64,000 nucleotides of DNA, taken from assembly GCA_017506865.1 (NCBI GenBank), contig JAFCMP010000004.1, positions 124,001 through 188,000 on the forward strand. Direction: 5' to 3'. Each line of letters begins with the position of its first letter. The first letter of the stretch is position 1. The notes below the pieces were generated by a model. It made no database searches and was not told the origin of the DNA. It saw only the letters and a list, made by a program, of their open reading frames with translations. Both the position numbers and the translations under genes were made by a program. The stretch is from Tribonema minus (taxonomy: Eukaryota; Sar; Xanthophyceae; Tribonematales; Tribonemataceae). Shown one piece after another: positions 12,229 to 22,327 of the stretch.

Positions 12229-12552
12229 CACCTCCGCTAGCGCTCTGGCATCGTGTGCTTGTCCTGCTTCTAGTCATTCAACGCAGCTCTCAGTGACTCG
12301 ACAACACCTAAATAGACCTCTTCTACTCGACAGAACTCCCCCCTCTTCTCCCCCCCCTCGAGCACCCTCTATCTACCGCCTCTCTTTTGCTTGCTGCTCA
12401 GTGAGGAGCAGACTACCTTTGCGTCTTTGCAAGAGCAGCGGAGTGTCGGCGTTGCCAGCTCTAGGCTGTAGCAGCTGCAGCAGCGCAGGAGGGTCCTGTT
12501 GGATACCCCCATCTGAAAGGAAGGAGCAGCTTGCAATACACAGGCCAACATC
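12229..12552. promoter_or_regulatory. Bidirectional KEA/U2AF2 promoter region
   Basis: 324 bp lie between the KEA start (minus) and the U2AF2 start (plus). The stretch is very pyrimidine-rich on the plus strand around 12320-12370 and has no plain TATA box. Both genes must draw their core promoters from it. Confidence 0.5.
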
Positions 12553-15500
12553 ATGGCAGGTACGTCCCCGCGGTCGCTCTGCAACGACAGCATGTGCATT
12601 CATTCATTGGTGTCAAAGTTCATTGGATTTGCTGACTTTTTTGTGGTCGCACAACACGACATCAGCTTGACAAATCCTGGATTAAGTTCGGGTTGACGGT
12701 AGACACAGCAATCCTGGGCCATGCCATCGCATTCCCCTACACGGGTTCTTCCTGCATTTCATCTGCCATTTGCTAATCGATGACACAGCATATGAACACA
12801 CGCTTGAATCAAGTAAAAAATTTGCTGTGCACACAGTCCAATCTGCTGCACAAATGGCTGGCATCATCTTTCTTCTGGTGCTCCGCGCGCGCCAGTGCCA
12901 GCGTAACGATTGCCACATTTCCTGGAAAAGAAACATCTCGAAGCTACAGCAGATTCGCCGCCGCTGCTCAACCAGCAGCAACTTTGCATGTGACCTTGTT
13001 ATGTACCAATCAGATACTTGTTGCCCTCCAAGCTCACGACGACCCCTGATGTCGGCATCCATTCAGCAGTGCGATGATTGCCCCACCACCAGATGTGCAG
13101 CGATTCGTTGTTCTCCCCATCAGTGCTTCAGCCGCCATCATGCCCACATGTACCATTCCAACCCCCTGCCCCCCCCAAAACAGGTCGCGGCCGTGCCGCC
13201 ACGCTCCCGGCGTGGATGATGAATGACCCCAACGCCGCGCAGGCCGCGCTCGCCTCGCAGCCCTCCTACGCTGGCGCTGCGCCAGCTCTCGGCGCCGGCA
13301 CGAAACACATTACGTACATGCCCCCAGGGCAGCCGCAGCAGTTTGCGGATGCTGCGCCTCGCCAGCCCACTTACGGTTCGGCGCCGCCGCCAGGGGCTTA
13401 TGGCGCTCCGGACAGGGGGGGGGGCATGGATAGGGGGATGGATCGCAGGCGCGACAGGAGCCCGGACAGGCGCGGCGGTGCCGGCGGCGGGTACGGGGCG
13501 AGGGATAGAGGAGGTGAGCTGCTGTGCCCGTTTGGGGTGGGGGTTGTGAGGGTTTGAAGTGCCTGGCACACGTGCAACACGTGGGTACATTAATGACGCT
13601 CTTCTTGGTATGGGCGGCAGCGAGGTCAGGCATGGACGCCGCACAAGCGCATCTGGTGCGTTGCAATATACATACTGTAGCATGAGAACGTGCTTGTTTA
13701 TGGTGGCATAGCAGCACCTACAGATTTGGTGTGTTGAAGCATACATACTGTAGCATGACAACGTGCTCATGTACAATAGCACCTACAGATATGGCACGGT
13801 TGAAGATCCCTCTGAAAGCACTTCCGTTGTATGTAAAGGACTGCCGCTGTTTGGTGGTGGTCAAACATTTCAAATGTGACGTCGGTTCACTACAGTACAT
13901 GGAATGCTGTCAGATCGTTTCACTACAGTACAGGGGCTTGATGCCCTCGACAGCATCCAGTTGTATGAGATTCATCAACGTGCAGCGCTCTGGTCATATG
14001 CAGACGCAGCAGCCATGGAAGCTGCCCTAATTTCACTCGACACAAGAATGCCGCCAACCTTAGCCCTGCCCCTCCTTCACCATCAGCCACAATGACCCCC
14101 GCCCGAGCCCCTTCGTGCCAGAGCCTGTGTTAAAATTAGGGCTTAGGGTTAGGATCAGCTGCTGGTGCCATCCTCAAGTAAGATTCGCACCATGACACCA
14201 CTTGCATTGTGACAATGACAACAAGCAGGGTACGACCGCGGCGGTGGCGGCGGCGGAGGGCACGGCGGCGGCGGCGGCAACCGTGAGCCGCAGTACGGGC
14301 AGAGCAGCCGCCGCAACCGCCGCGAGCGCAGCACGAGCCGCGACAGGGAGCGCCGCGAAGAGCGCCGCCGCCGCCGCAAGGAGCGCGGCAGCAACTTCGA
14401 CGTGCTCCCGGAGGGCATGGACGAGGCCACGGCCAATCAGATCGCGGCGCAGGCGTTCCTGCAGCAGACGCTGCCCGCGGCGGCGGCGGCGGCGGCGGTG
14501 CCGCTGCCGATGGGCGGCGGCGCGGCGCCGACGATGCAGCAGACGCGCCACGCGCGCAGGCTGTACGTGGGGAACATTCCGCGCGTGCCGGAGCAGGAGG
14601 TGCAGCGCTTCTTCAACGAGGTGCTCACGCGCGCGCTGGGGGGGCGCCAGGAGAGCGACCCCGTGGTGTCGGTTTACCTCAACCAGGACAGGGGGTTCGC
14701 GTTCGTGGAGCTGCGCAGCGTCGCGCTCACGACGGCGGCCATCCAGCTGGACGGCCTCATGTACGGCGACATCTCGCTCAAGATACGGCGCCCGAGCGAC
14801 TACAACCCGTCGGCGGTGCCGTCCGAGTTCACGAACGAGGTCGTACACCTGAACCTCAGCGCGCTGGGCATCGTGTCCAACACAGTCCCCGACAGCCCCA
14901 ACAAGGTCTTCATCGGCGGCCTCCCGTACCACTTGACGGAGGAGCAGGTGAAGGAGCTGCTGAGCGCGTTTGGCGCTCTCAAGGCGCTGCACCTGGTGAA
15001 GGACGCCGGCGCGACCAACTCCAAGGGCTACGCGTTCTGCGAGTACCAGGACCCCGCGGTGACGTCCATTGCGTGCGAGGGCCTCAACGGCATGGCGCTG
15101 GGGGACAAGACGCTCACCGTGCGCAAGGTGAGGGGGCACGCGCTGAGCGTTGCTGTAGGGGGGTTGAGGGGGTGGGTGAAGGGTATTTTGAGGGTCCATT
15201 GAGGCTGTGGTTGCAGGGGGCAGTGCTCAGCAGCCAGTGCTCAGCATGTGTGCGCATTGCTTGCATGTGTGCGCATTGCTTGGGCTGCGCACTTGACGGC
15301 CGGACTCAGGTAAGGTCTTTGTGATGAGGTAGGTATCTGGCGATGAGTAGTAGGCATCTGTGATGAGGAAAAGCGTCTGTGATGAGGTGAAGTGTCTTTG
15401 ACGAGGTCAGTCCTCGTTGCTGCTCAGATCTGAGCGCTGCTGCATGCAACAGTGATCAGTTGCTTTGAAGTCTCATAAGTCACTGTATGTCAGCCAGTGA

Positions 15501-16982
15501 CTGGCGTATATGGCACCAGGATCATATCAACATATGAGCACTCTGCTGAGAGAGATTCAGCTTTGCTCGTGCTTACTTCTTCATTGATCCATACAATGTT
15601 CAACACCAAAGAGCAAAACTTCATGTGTGACTATTGGACTGGTTTCTTCAAATTCACATAGTGAACGAAGAATTCATGATTACGAATGAACAACTGACAC
15701 CCCCCCCTTGCCCCCCTCTTTGCAACAGGCCAACGTCGCGGAGGCGCAGGGCGGCGCATTCCCCTACGCAATGGACGCATCCGCGGTGCCCGCCGGCATC
15801 AGCGCCGCCGCGCCAAGCGCTGCCGAGGCGCTCATGCTGGCACAGGCCATGGCAGCGCTCGACCCCACGGCGCACAAGGCGGTTACGGAGAGCGCAGAGG
15901 CGGCGACGGTGGTGCGCACCATGGCGCCCACGCGCGTGCTGGTGCTCATGAACATGGTCGGCGAGGAGGACCTCAAGGACGACCAGGAGTACACCGACGT
16001 GAGTACAGTGTACAGCTGGGTGTACTCTGCTGGTGTACTCACGTCGGTGTACTGCTGCTGCTGCTGTGAGGGTAGTTGTGGCGCGTATCCCACAGTGTGT
16101 ATGTGCACGGTGTGTGTGTGTGCTGCTGCTGCGCTGATGTGATGTAGCTCTGCTATTAAGGTGCTTCCAGCGTGCACTTCAGATACTCTCTTCACTTCAA
16201 CAATTGGTAGTGATGAATCCGCACATTCTCCTGCCGTCGCCGGGGCGTTGAGCAATGTTTCTTAGCACAAACTTCAGGTGTTGACACTCCAGTGGGACAT
16301 ATTATATGCTGCTGCAGTGTCTGTGATTTGGTCGGAGGGACCTTTCGTTCATGGACACAGCACAAGATCCGATCAATGCTCGCACATTGAATGCTGTGCT
16401 GTGCAAAGTGCGCTGCACTGCACATTAGAGTGCCCATTGTCAGCCCTAGCGTCCATCCCATTTGCGCATGCGCATGGACAGTGACACCACTGTTACTGCA
16501 CACATGATGGCGGTGATTTTGACAGCCGTCATGCATCTACTGCATTACGATGTACAACAGTGTCCCTCTCAACCTAACCACAAGCCCTTGCCAACTGTAG
16601 GTGATTGTGCTTCACACACACTTCTCCATCCCCTGATGCTGCATTCGTGCATTTACATCTGCAGCCGCCTTTCGATTGTGCAGCTTCGGTGCAGCACTGT
16701 CCTTCATCACGATTCAACTCAATCGCTTGCCCCCCCCCCCCCCCCCCCAAATTACAGATCCTGGAGGATGTGCGGGACGAGTGCAAGCAGTACGGAGAGC
16801 TCAAAACGGTCATCATTCCGCGCCCGGGGGAGACGGGCGTGGGCAAGGTGTTCCTGGAGTATGCAGAGGTGCAGCAGGCACAGGCCGCGGCGATGGCGCT
16901 TGCGGGCCGCCAGTTCGCCTCCAAGATAGTCAAGGCGCAGTACCACGATGAGAGTCGGTTTGCTGCGCGCGATCTGGCCTGA
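12553..16982 (+). CDS. U2AF2: Splicing factor U2AF large subunit
   Basis: U2AF65 binds the polypyrimidine tract and recruits U2 snRNP to the branch site. Five exons (12553-12559, 13184-13513, 14229-15127, 15729-15998, 16758-16982) close in phase to 576 aa. Exon 1 is only seven coding bases (ATGGCAG), giving MAGRGRAATLPAWMM. A Gly-rich then Arg-rich RS-like stretch follows (about 120-165). RRM1 starts near 221 (RRLYVGNIP, RGFAFVEL), RRM2 near 337 (NKVFIGGLPYHL, KGYAFCEY), and the C-terminal UHM near 479 (RVLVLMNMV, GVGKVFLEY). This is the canonical U2AF2 order, about 100 aa longer than the human protein. Several of its own introns end in long C tracts (e.g. 19 Cs at 16730-16748). The identity is firm. 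Confidence 0.93.
13668..13805. repeat. Imperfect direct repeat in U2AF2 intron 2
   Basis: Two copies of about 65 bp, 13668-13735 and 13739-13805, share 'catactgtagcatga.aacgtgct' and 'agcacctacagat.tgg'. They lie wholly in the intron. Confidence 0.6.
14134..14152 (+). repeat. Short telomere-like TTAGGG motif
   Basis: The sequence TTAGGGCTTAGGGTTAGG lies in U2AF2 intron 2. Similar short tracts occur at 49490-49504 (GGTTAGGGTTAGGG) and, inverted, at 52135-52149 (TAACCCTAACCCTAG). Confidence 0.6.
15318..15410. repeat. Minisatellite-like array in U2AF2 intron 3
   Basis: About five imperfect units around 'catctgtgatgagg' (variants gtatctggcgatgag, cgtctgtgatgagg, tgtctttgacgagg) run head to tail. 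Not coding. Confidence 0.6.
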
Positions 16983-18473
16983 GCGCTGGGGGGGGGGGGG
17001 GAGGCAGCAGCGCTCATACCAAGAGAGGTGTGTGTGTGCTGAGGCATGTTTGGGGGGCGGGGGGGGGGGGGCTCGACGTGCGAGTGATAGGAGAAAGATG
17101 GTTAGGGGTCTGGGGGTGTCAGGCAGAGAATAGGCGGTGGTTTGCAGGGGGAAAGGGGCGGGGGGGGGGGGGGGGGGGGGCGAGTTTTCAACTCGCTAGC
17201 ACAACATGCAGCACTTGCGGCAATCTGGGTGACAGGGAGCCTGTGCCAAAAGTGGTTATGGCTGAGCATGGCTGCAGCTCAGCAGCTGTCAGGGGTCGTT
17301 TTTGTTTGGCCATGCTGCCTCTAAAGGGAGATGCAGTATTTATAAAGCAAAGCACACAGCAAATTTGAAACGACTGGGATAAACTCTTTCACTGCGTGCC
17401 ATGTCATGAATTGTGATGGCTTGTCGAGCGTAACAAGATTGGCCAACATTTTATCATGGTCCAGCATGTGTCTGCGAGATGTCAACAACTGCCTGTTGTG
17501 TACATACACCACAACATCAAATTACGTTCTTGAGGTACTGTGCCGCTGACAATTGCACTTTGCTGAGAGATGTAGGCAAGAGGCAGACAGTGTACAGTTG
17601 AAACTGCCCAAGAGCACTTGCATTGATGTGAATATAATCAGCATTAGGTCAGAGGCAAAGTGGTTGGCATTGCAGCACGACATGAGATCGTACCTGCCCA
17701 CGCATAACTGTATGCACATGCCCGCAATCAGAATGCACCGTACACTCGAAGCGCACCACACAGTGTTGGCAAGTGTGCTCTAAATGTGGAAACCGGCAAC
17801 GGTCGATCTGTACACATGTCACGCTCACAAAATGCTGGCATGAACGCATGGCATGAATCACCAACAAATGATTCAATGACCTGTTGCCAACTCCTTTTTC
17901 CTGGGACCTGTTGCCAACTCCTGCTTTTCTGGTAATGTGGCAATCTGATGATCATACTGAAACATATGTAGATACACTGACACACAAACAACAACATGTG
18001 CTGCCATGACAAACCAGATTGCGAGTGCAACAATCGCGGACAACAGGCAAAGAAGAAGAAGAAAGCAGATGGCCAGCAGTGACTCAGAGGATCAATGCAT
18101 TCATATGCCACATGCAGCGGCACTGCTACCAAGGGCATGTGCGCCGTGCGTACCGATCCAACAGTCGTCAAAAGCAAACGCGCGTCTGCACCAAATGGGG
18201 CATGTGGTGAGGTCGTGTGCAACTGCGGAAGTTACAGCATGGGTGGGTGTCCCACAGGCAACACGGCTGCGGCTGCTGCTTGATTGCAGGCTACAAAACT
18301 GCAACACACTGTGCCGAGGCTGCTCGACAACTACGCACTGCTGACCGGCAAGCAGTGTCGCGGCAGCGCACGAACGCGACTGCTGTGGTACCACGGGCAC
18401 AACTTTTAGTTTACTAGAGAGAGGCAGCGACAGTGCTGCCATGGCAGCAGCCTGCATCACACCGGATATAAAC
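16983..18473. other. Intergenic region after U2AF2, with G homopolymers
   Basis: A 1.5-kb space between U2AF2 and UPM1. The first 200 bp carry three long G runs (about 16989-17001, 17058-17070, 17161-17180) close after the U2AF2 stop, which could form quadruplexes or affect 3' processing. The rest is of mixed composition. I see no supported gene. Confidence 0.4.
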
Positions 18474-19568
18474 TTACTTGCGTACGCGCTGCAGTACCTG
18501 CGCTGCCGCCGCGGCAGCGACAGGAGCAGCAGCAGCAGCAGCCCCCGGCAGCCCATCCCCCACTGTAACCGCAACACGGTCATCGTGCCGCAGCGCCACG
18601 TCCTGTATGAGCCCCTGAGCATCGCCATGCAGCACGCGCACGACGTCGCCGACGATGATGGTGGCGGGCGCGCGCACCGCGTGCTCCGTCGCCACCGCCG
18701 TGATGGTCTCCACGGTCGCCTTGACCGTGCGCTGCGTGGGTGTAGATGCGCTTTCGACGATGGCCACAGGGGTGGCTGCGGGGTACCCCCGGCGCATCAG
18801 GTCGGCGCAGAGCTCCTTGAGCCTGCCCACTGCCATGAGGAAAACGGCCGTCTGCTCCGGGTGGTAGTCGCTGATGTCGGGAGTGCCGTAGTCCTTGGCG
18901 TAGCCGGTGCCCAGGACGACCTGGTTGGCAACGCCCCTGTGCGTGACAGGGATGCCCGCCAGCAGCGGCGCGCCAAACACGGAGCTGATGCCGGGAACGA
19001 CGGAGCACTCCAAGCCCCACTTGCGCGCCTCGAGGATCTCTTCCCCTCCTCGGCCGAACACAAAGGGATCCCCGATCTTGAGCCGCACGACGTTCTTGCC
19101 GGCGTCCACGCCCTCCTTTACCCATCGGTAAATCTCCTGCTGAGCCTCCTCTGCGCAGCCGGGGTGCTTGCGAGCGACACGGAGGTCGCCCTCGACCAGG
19201 TCTAGTATCTCTTTGCTGACTAGCCGATCAGCAATCACCAGATCTGCTGTTGCCAGGACACGCACTGCCTTGACCGTGAGCAAGTCGGGATCTCCGGGAC
19301 CTGCGCCGACTAGTGTAAGTGTACCTGACGGAGGGATGGTGGCGGCGACGGTGTCCGGAGAGACGCAGGACATGATGGTAACCGCGTACCGCTGCCGCTG
19401 CTGCCGCAACGTGGAATACGGTAAGTGGGCAGCATGGCGTGACGAAGCTGATGTTGTCGCCAGTGCTCGCTGATGATGCACTGATGCGAAAGCCTCCGTA
19501 GATGGCACTGCGACAAGGCAGGCGCAGGCCACCGTGATGGCGGCAGGACGGCCGCGAACAAGCCCCAT
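18474..19568 (-). CDS. UPM1: Uroporphyrinogen-III C-methyltransferase, plastid
   Basis: The SAM-dependent enzyme (SUMT) turns uroporphyrinogen III into precorrin-2, the branch point toward siroheme for nitrite and sulfite reductases. It is a single 364-aa exon. The presequence MGLVRGRPAAITVACACLVAVPSTEAFASV is a signal peptide ending in an ASAFAP-like EAF|AS site, so plastid import is expected. The enzyme core carries LTLVGAGPGDPDLLT, RLKIGDPFVFGRGGEE and VVPGISSVFGAPLLAGIPVTHRG, all SUMT signatures. There is no fused CysG dehydrogenase/ferrochelatase or HemD domain, so later siroheme steps are encoded elsewhere. The C-terminus ends in an Ala/Val-rich tail outside the enzyme fold. The lack of introns is unusual among its neighbours. 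Confidence 0.92.
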   Translation of the reverse strand: MGLVRGRPAAITVACACLVAVPSTEAFASVHHQRALATTSASSRHAAHLPYSTLRQQRQRYAVTIMSCVSPDTVAATIPPSGTLTLVGAGPGDPDLLTVKAVRVLATADLVIADRLVSKEILDLVEGDLRVARKHPGCAEEAQQEIYRWVKEGVDAGKNVVRLKIGDPFVFGRGGEEILEARKWGLECSVVPGISSVFGAPLLAGIPVTHRGVANQVVLGTGYAKDYGTPDISDYHPEQTAVFLMAVGRLKELCADLMRRGYPAATPVAIVESASTPTQRTVKATVETITAVATEHAVRAPATIIVGDVVRVLHGDAQGLIQDVALRHDDRVAVTVGDGLPGAAAAAAPVAAAAAAQVLQRVRK

Positions 19569-20311
19569 GATTCAGGTGTGTGTGGAGCTGGAGCGATTAT
19601 GCGGATGGTGGGACTTGCTGCTGATGGCTGTCTAGTGGCTCGTGTGTGATAAAACCAGAAAAAACAGTGATCTCTCCTCTCACGAAGTTGCCTCAGTTGG
19701 CGTCTGGTACAGGGAAAAGGCTTGCCTCTCTCGCGGCAGTTCAGATCAGGTGACGTGAACTTCCAGGTGAAGGCGAACTTCCAGGAACCGTTCACGAAGC
19801 TATTTCAGGCTTAACAGCGGACGATGGAAATGATCCTGGTTCACCTCCCTGTTGAATTTGCAATGCCTGCTGATCACTTCAAATGTGTGCTGCTATGATG
19901 TGCGCAAATTTGTTCGACAGCAAGGATGTGTTGGGTCTCAGGCAGAGGCCGTTTTGTGAGACTTTTAACTACGTGGAGCTGATGAACCCTGCCAGCAGCA
20001 AGGCTCAGTCAACTCGTGCAGCTACCCCATATGCAGCAGCACAACACGCTTTCATCATGAAAATAAGAAACGCCAATTGGATCCCGAAGCACAGCCAGAT
20101 GTGCACACATGAAACTCAACGTTGGTGCCATTTATTATCGCTTACAGCGGTCTTGTGATGCGTTGCGCTCAATGGCGCTGTGATATGCCAAGTCATAAAT
20201 CTTGCCAATCATGTTTTTTTGCGGCTCGTACCTGCGAGTCAAATATACTACATGCCTTGCCACGACCCGCATGAGTGGCTAAGTTTTGACGACTTTCCAT
20301 GCGGCCATGAG
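19569..20311. other. Intergenic region upstream of UPM1
   Basis: 743 bp between the UPM1 start and the stop of the next minus-strand gene; it must contain the UPM1 promoter. Near 19757-19800 the phrase 'gaacttccagg' is repeated. No gene seen. Confidence 0.4.
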
Positions 20312-22255
20312 TTACTGCAGCGCATCTGTGTTTGAGCATATCTTCAGTACATCGTCAAGACTGTTCTTAGCCAGCGTCAGACTCCGCAGAGCCTCCCTGG
20401 CATCCTCGTCATTGGCCGCAGCGCGCACGCCCCCCAGGGTAATGAGTATGTCAGCTGCAATACCATATCTCCTTATCGTCCCAACGGCAACCTGCAGCAG
20501 CATAGATTCACAGCAGAAGGGGTGGCAGTGCTCAGAGGTGTGTGGCTTATTGCTCAGCGCTGTGACCGGCATGCACCGTGCCGTTGAATGTGTGTGTGCG
20601 CGCAAGCGTGAACACCGCAGGCCGACGTTCATGCACACATACATGTGTATAAGCCACAGCAGTAGAGGGAACAGTACTGTACAGCTGGAAGACGCAAGTG
20701 ACGCTTGACACAGAAAAGCGTACTAGACAGACAGAGAGCAACTTTGCTGACAGAAAGCAGTGCGCGCACCCTGCAGGAAGCATCGACATGGCTTGGCATG
20801 ACAAAATGCGACAGACAGCGCAATTTGCAGGCAGGCCAATACTGCAGGCGACGGAGGCCCCATTAAACGCTGCAGTGAGTTTGGTCGCTGAGCTGATGTG
20901 CACCTTGTCTTCTCGCTCCAGCACGTTGGAGTTGACCAGATTAAGAAGGCTGCGCGCACATGCAACAAGGCGAGCAGCTTCGTAAGTGCCTATCACAACA
21001 CCTGTTGGTGATTGCACGCTATAATGAAACAGCACGCGGCAGCGGACTGCATCCTCCCTGTGATGATGGCAATGCTCACGCAGGCATGCGCAGCAACATG
21101 CAGCACTGAGAATACACCAGCAGCATAGGTACCTTTGCTCCAGTGTAGAGGCGGGTGGTCCATCTAGCAGTTCACCTAGGTCATCCCAGCTCTTGGCTTT
21201 GATTACTCCCTCTGCTTGATCCAGCACAGCGCGAGCTTGTTTCAGGTTGCTATACGCTGCCTGTCCTTTGCGGGTGTCGATTTTTTCAACTGCTAACGCC
21301 GTCGACGGCCAGGTAGCGATGGCCATGCCTGCAACACCAGTGGTGGACAGACACGGTCAAGTTGTGACGAGGTGCACTATGCGAGAGGTCAATTGCCTAC
21401 ATGCCACACGGCAACCTTGGCTCATGTGCTGGTGCGCGACCCGGAAAGCCAGCAATGTAGGAAGCGAGCAATAGCGTCGGAGAAAGCTAACCTCACCACA
21501 CACCTGCTGAAGCAGCGACAGCACTGCCGACATCTGTCAGCAGCTTTCGTCTTGGCACGCTGTTTGCTGTCATGGTGGTAGTATGTTGCGCATGGCGTCC
21601 TGGCGCTGACAGCACGAAACCATGCGTCTGGCTGCTCAGCAATGCAGCAAGCACGAGCCAGATGCAGGGCATCGTGCAGCCACAGCTTGTGGGTTTTTTT
21701 GCTCACCACGTCATTGAAGTTCAGAACTTCAACTTCAGGTGAACCGAAAAAAGTTCTCCTGCATGCTTTTCAGATATCGATATATATCCTGGTTGTGGCC
21801 ACCCGCACTTACCAGACCTTCAGGATACCATATCTGAATATGCCAATTTTGACGAGCGACCCAAAAGTTGTCATGCACACATCAATCCAGTACACATCAG
21901 ATACAAACCCACGGGCAACAAATGACGCCAGAAATATGGACAGACAAAAGTCAAGTTGACCATTAATGGATGTCCATTGCTGTGTTAAATGTGTTGCTGC
22001 AGTAACACCCCCCCCTCCCAGTCTTTGCACACCTGCCGTGCGCCGAGCACGTGTGCAGCGCCCCCGACAGGTGCCGATGACCCTAAGGCAACTGCCACAT
22101 ACAACCAGTATGCGTTTCGATAACACGCATACACAAGCAAGGGCGGTGCGGCGAGGCAGGGGCGGGGGCAGGGAGGGGGCTTCGAGTGCAGCACGTGCAG
22201 CCGATAGCCTAGGCATCAGGCAAGCAAGCCACACTAAGCTTAGGTAGATGGACAT
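20312..22255 (-). CDS. Putative thylakoid-lumen protein, PsbQ/Psb31-like candidate
   Basis: Four exons (22255-22135, 21328-21133, 20949-20853, 20491-20312) close in phase to 197 aa; the donor of exon 3 (GTCGCC) is weak. The N-terminus MSIYLSLVWLACLMPRLSAARA is a signal peptide. A second targeting signal follows: PRRTALAC|MAIATWPSTALA, a twin arginine with a hydrophobic core and an ALA cleavage site, typical of Tat export into the thylakoid lumen. The mature part (from VEKIDTRKGQAAY) is about 140 residues of amphipathic helices, including KQARAVLDQAEGVI and DAREALRSLTLAKNSLDDVLK. Small helical lumen proteins of this size include the photosystem II extrinsic proteins PsbQ and, in diatoms, Psb31. 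I cannot tell whether this is one of them. The start lies only 72 bp after the rps15 stop on the same strand. Confidence 0.7.
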
Positions 22256-22327
22256 CCCACGGCCACTGGACCAAAATAGAAAAGAAAAAGACACAGCGGC
22301 TGGCCCTTGCGGTTAGCTGCGTTGAGC

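Noticed and set aside
14174-15199. 341-codon minus-strand frame
   Set aside because: Antisense of the GC-rich U2AF2 RRM exon.
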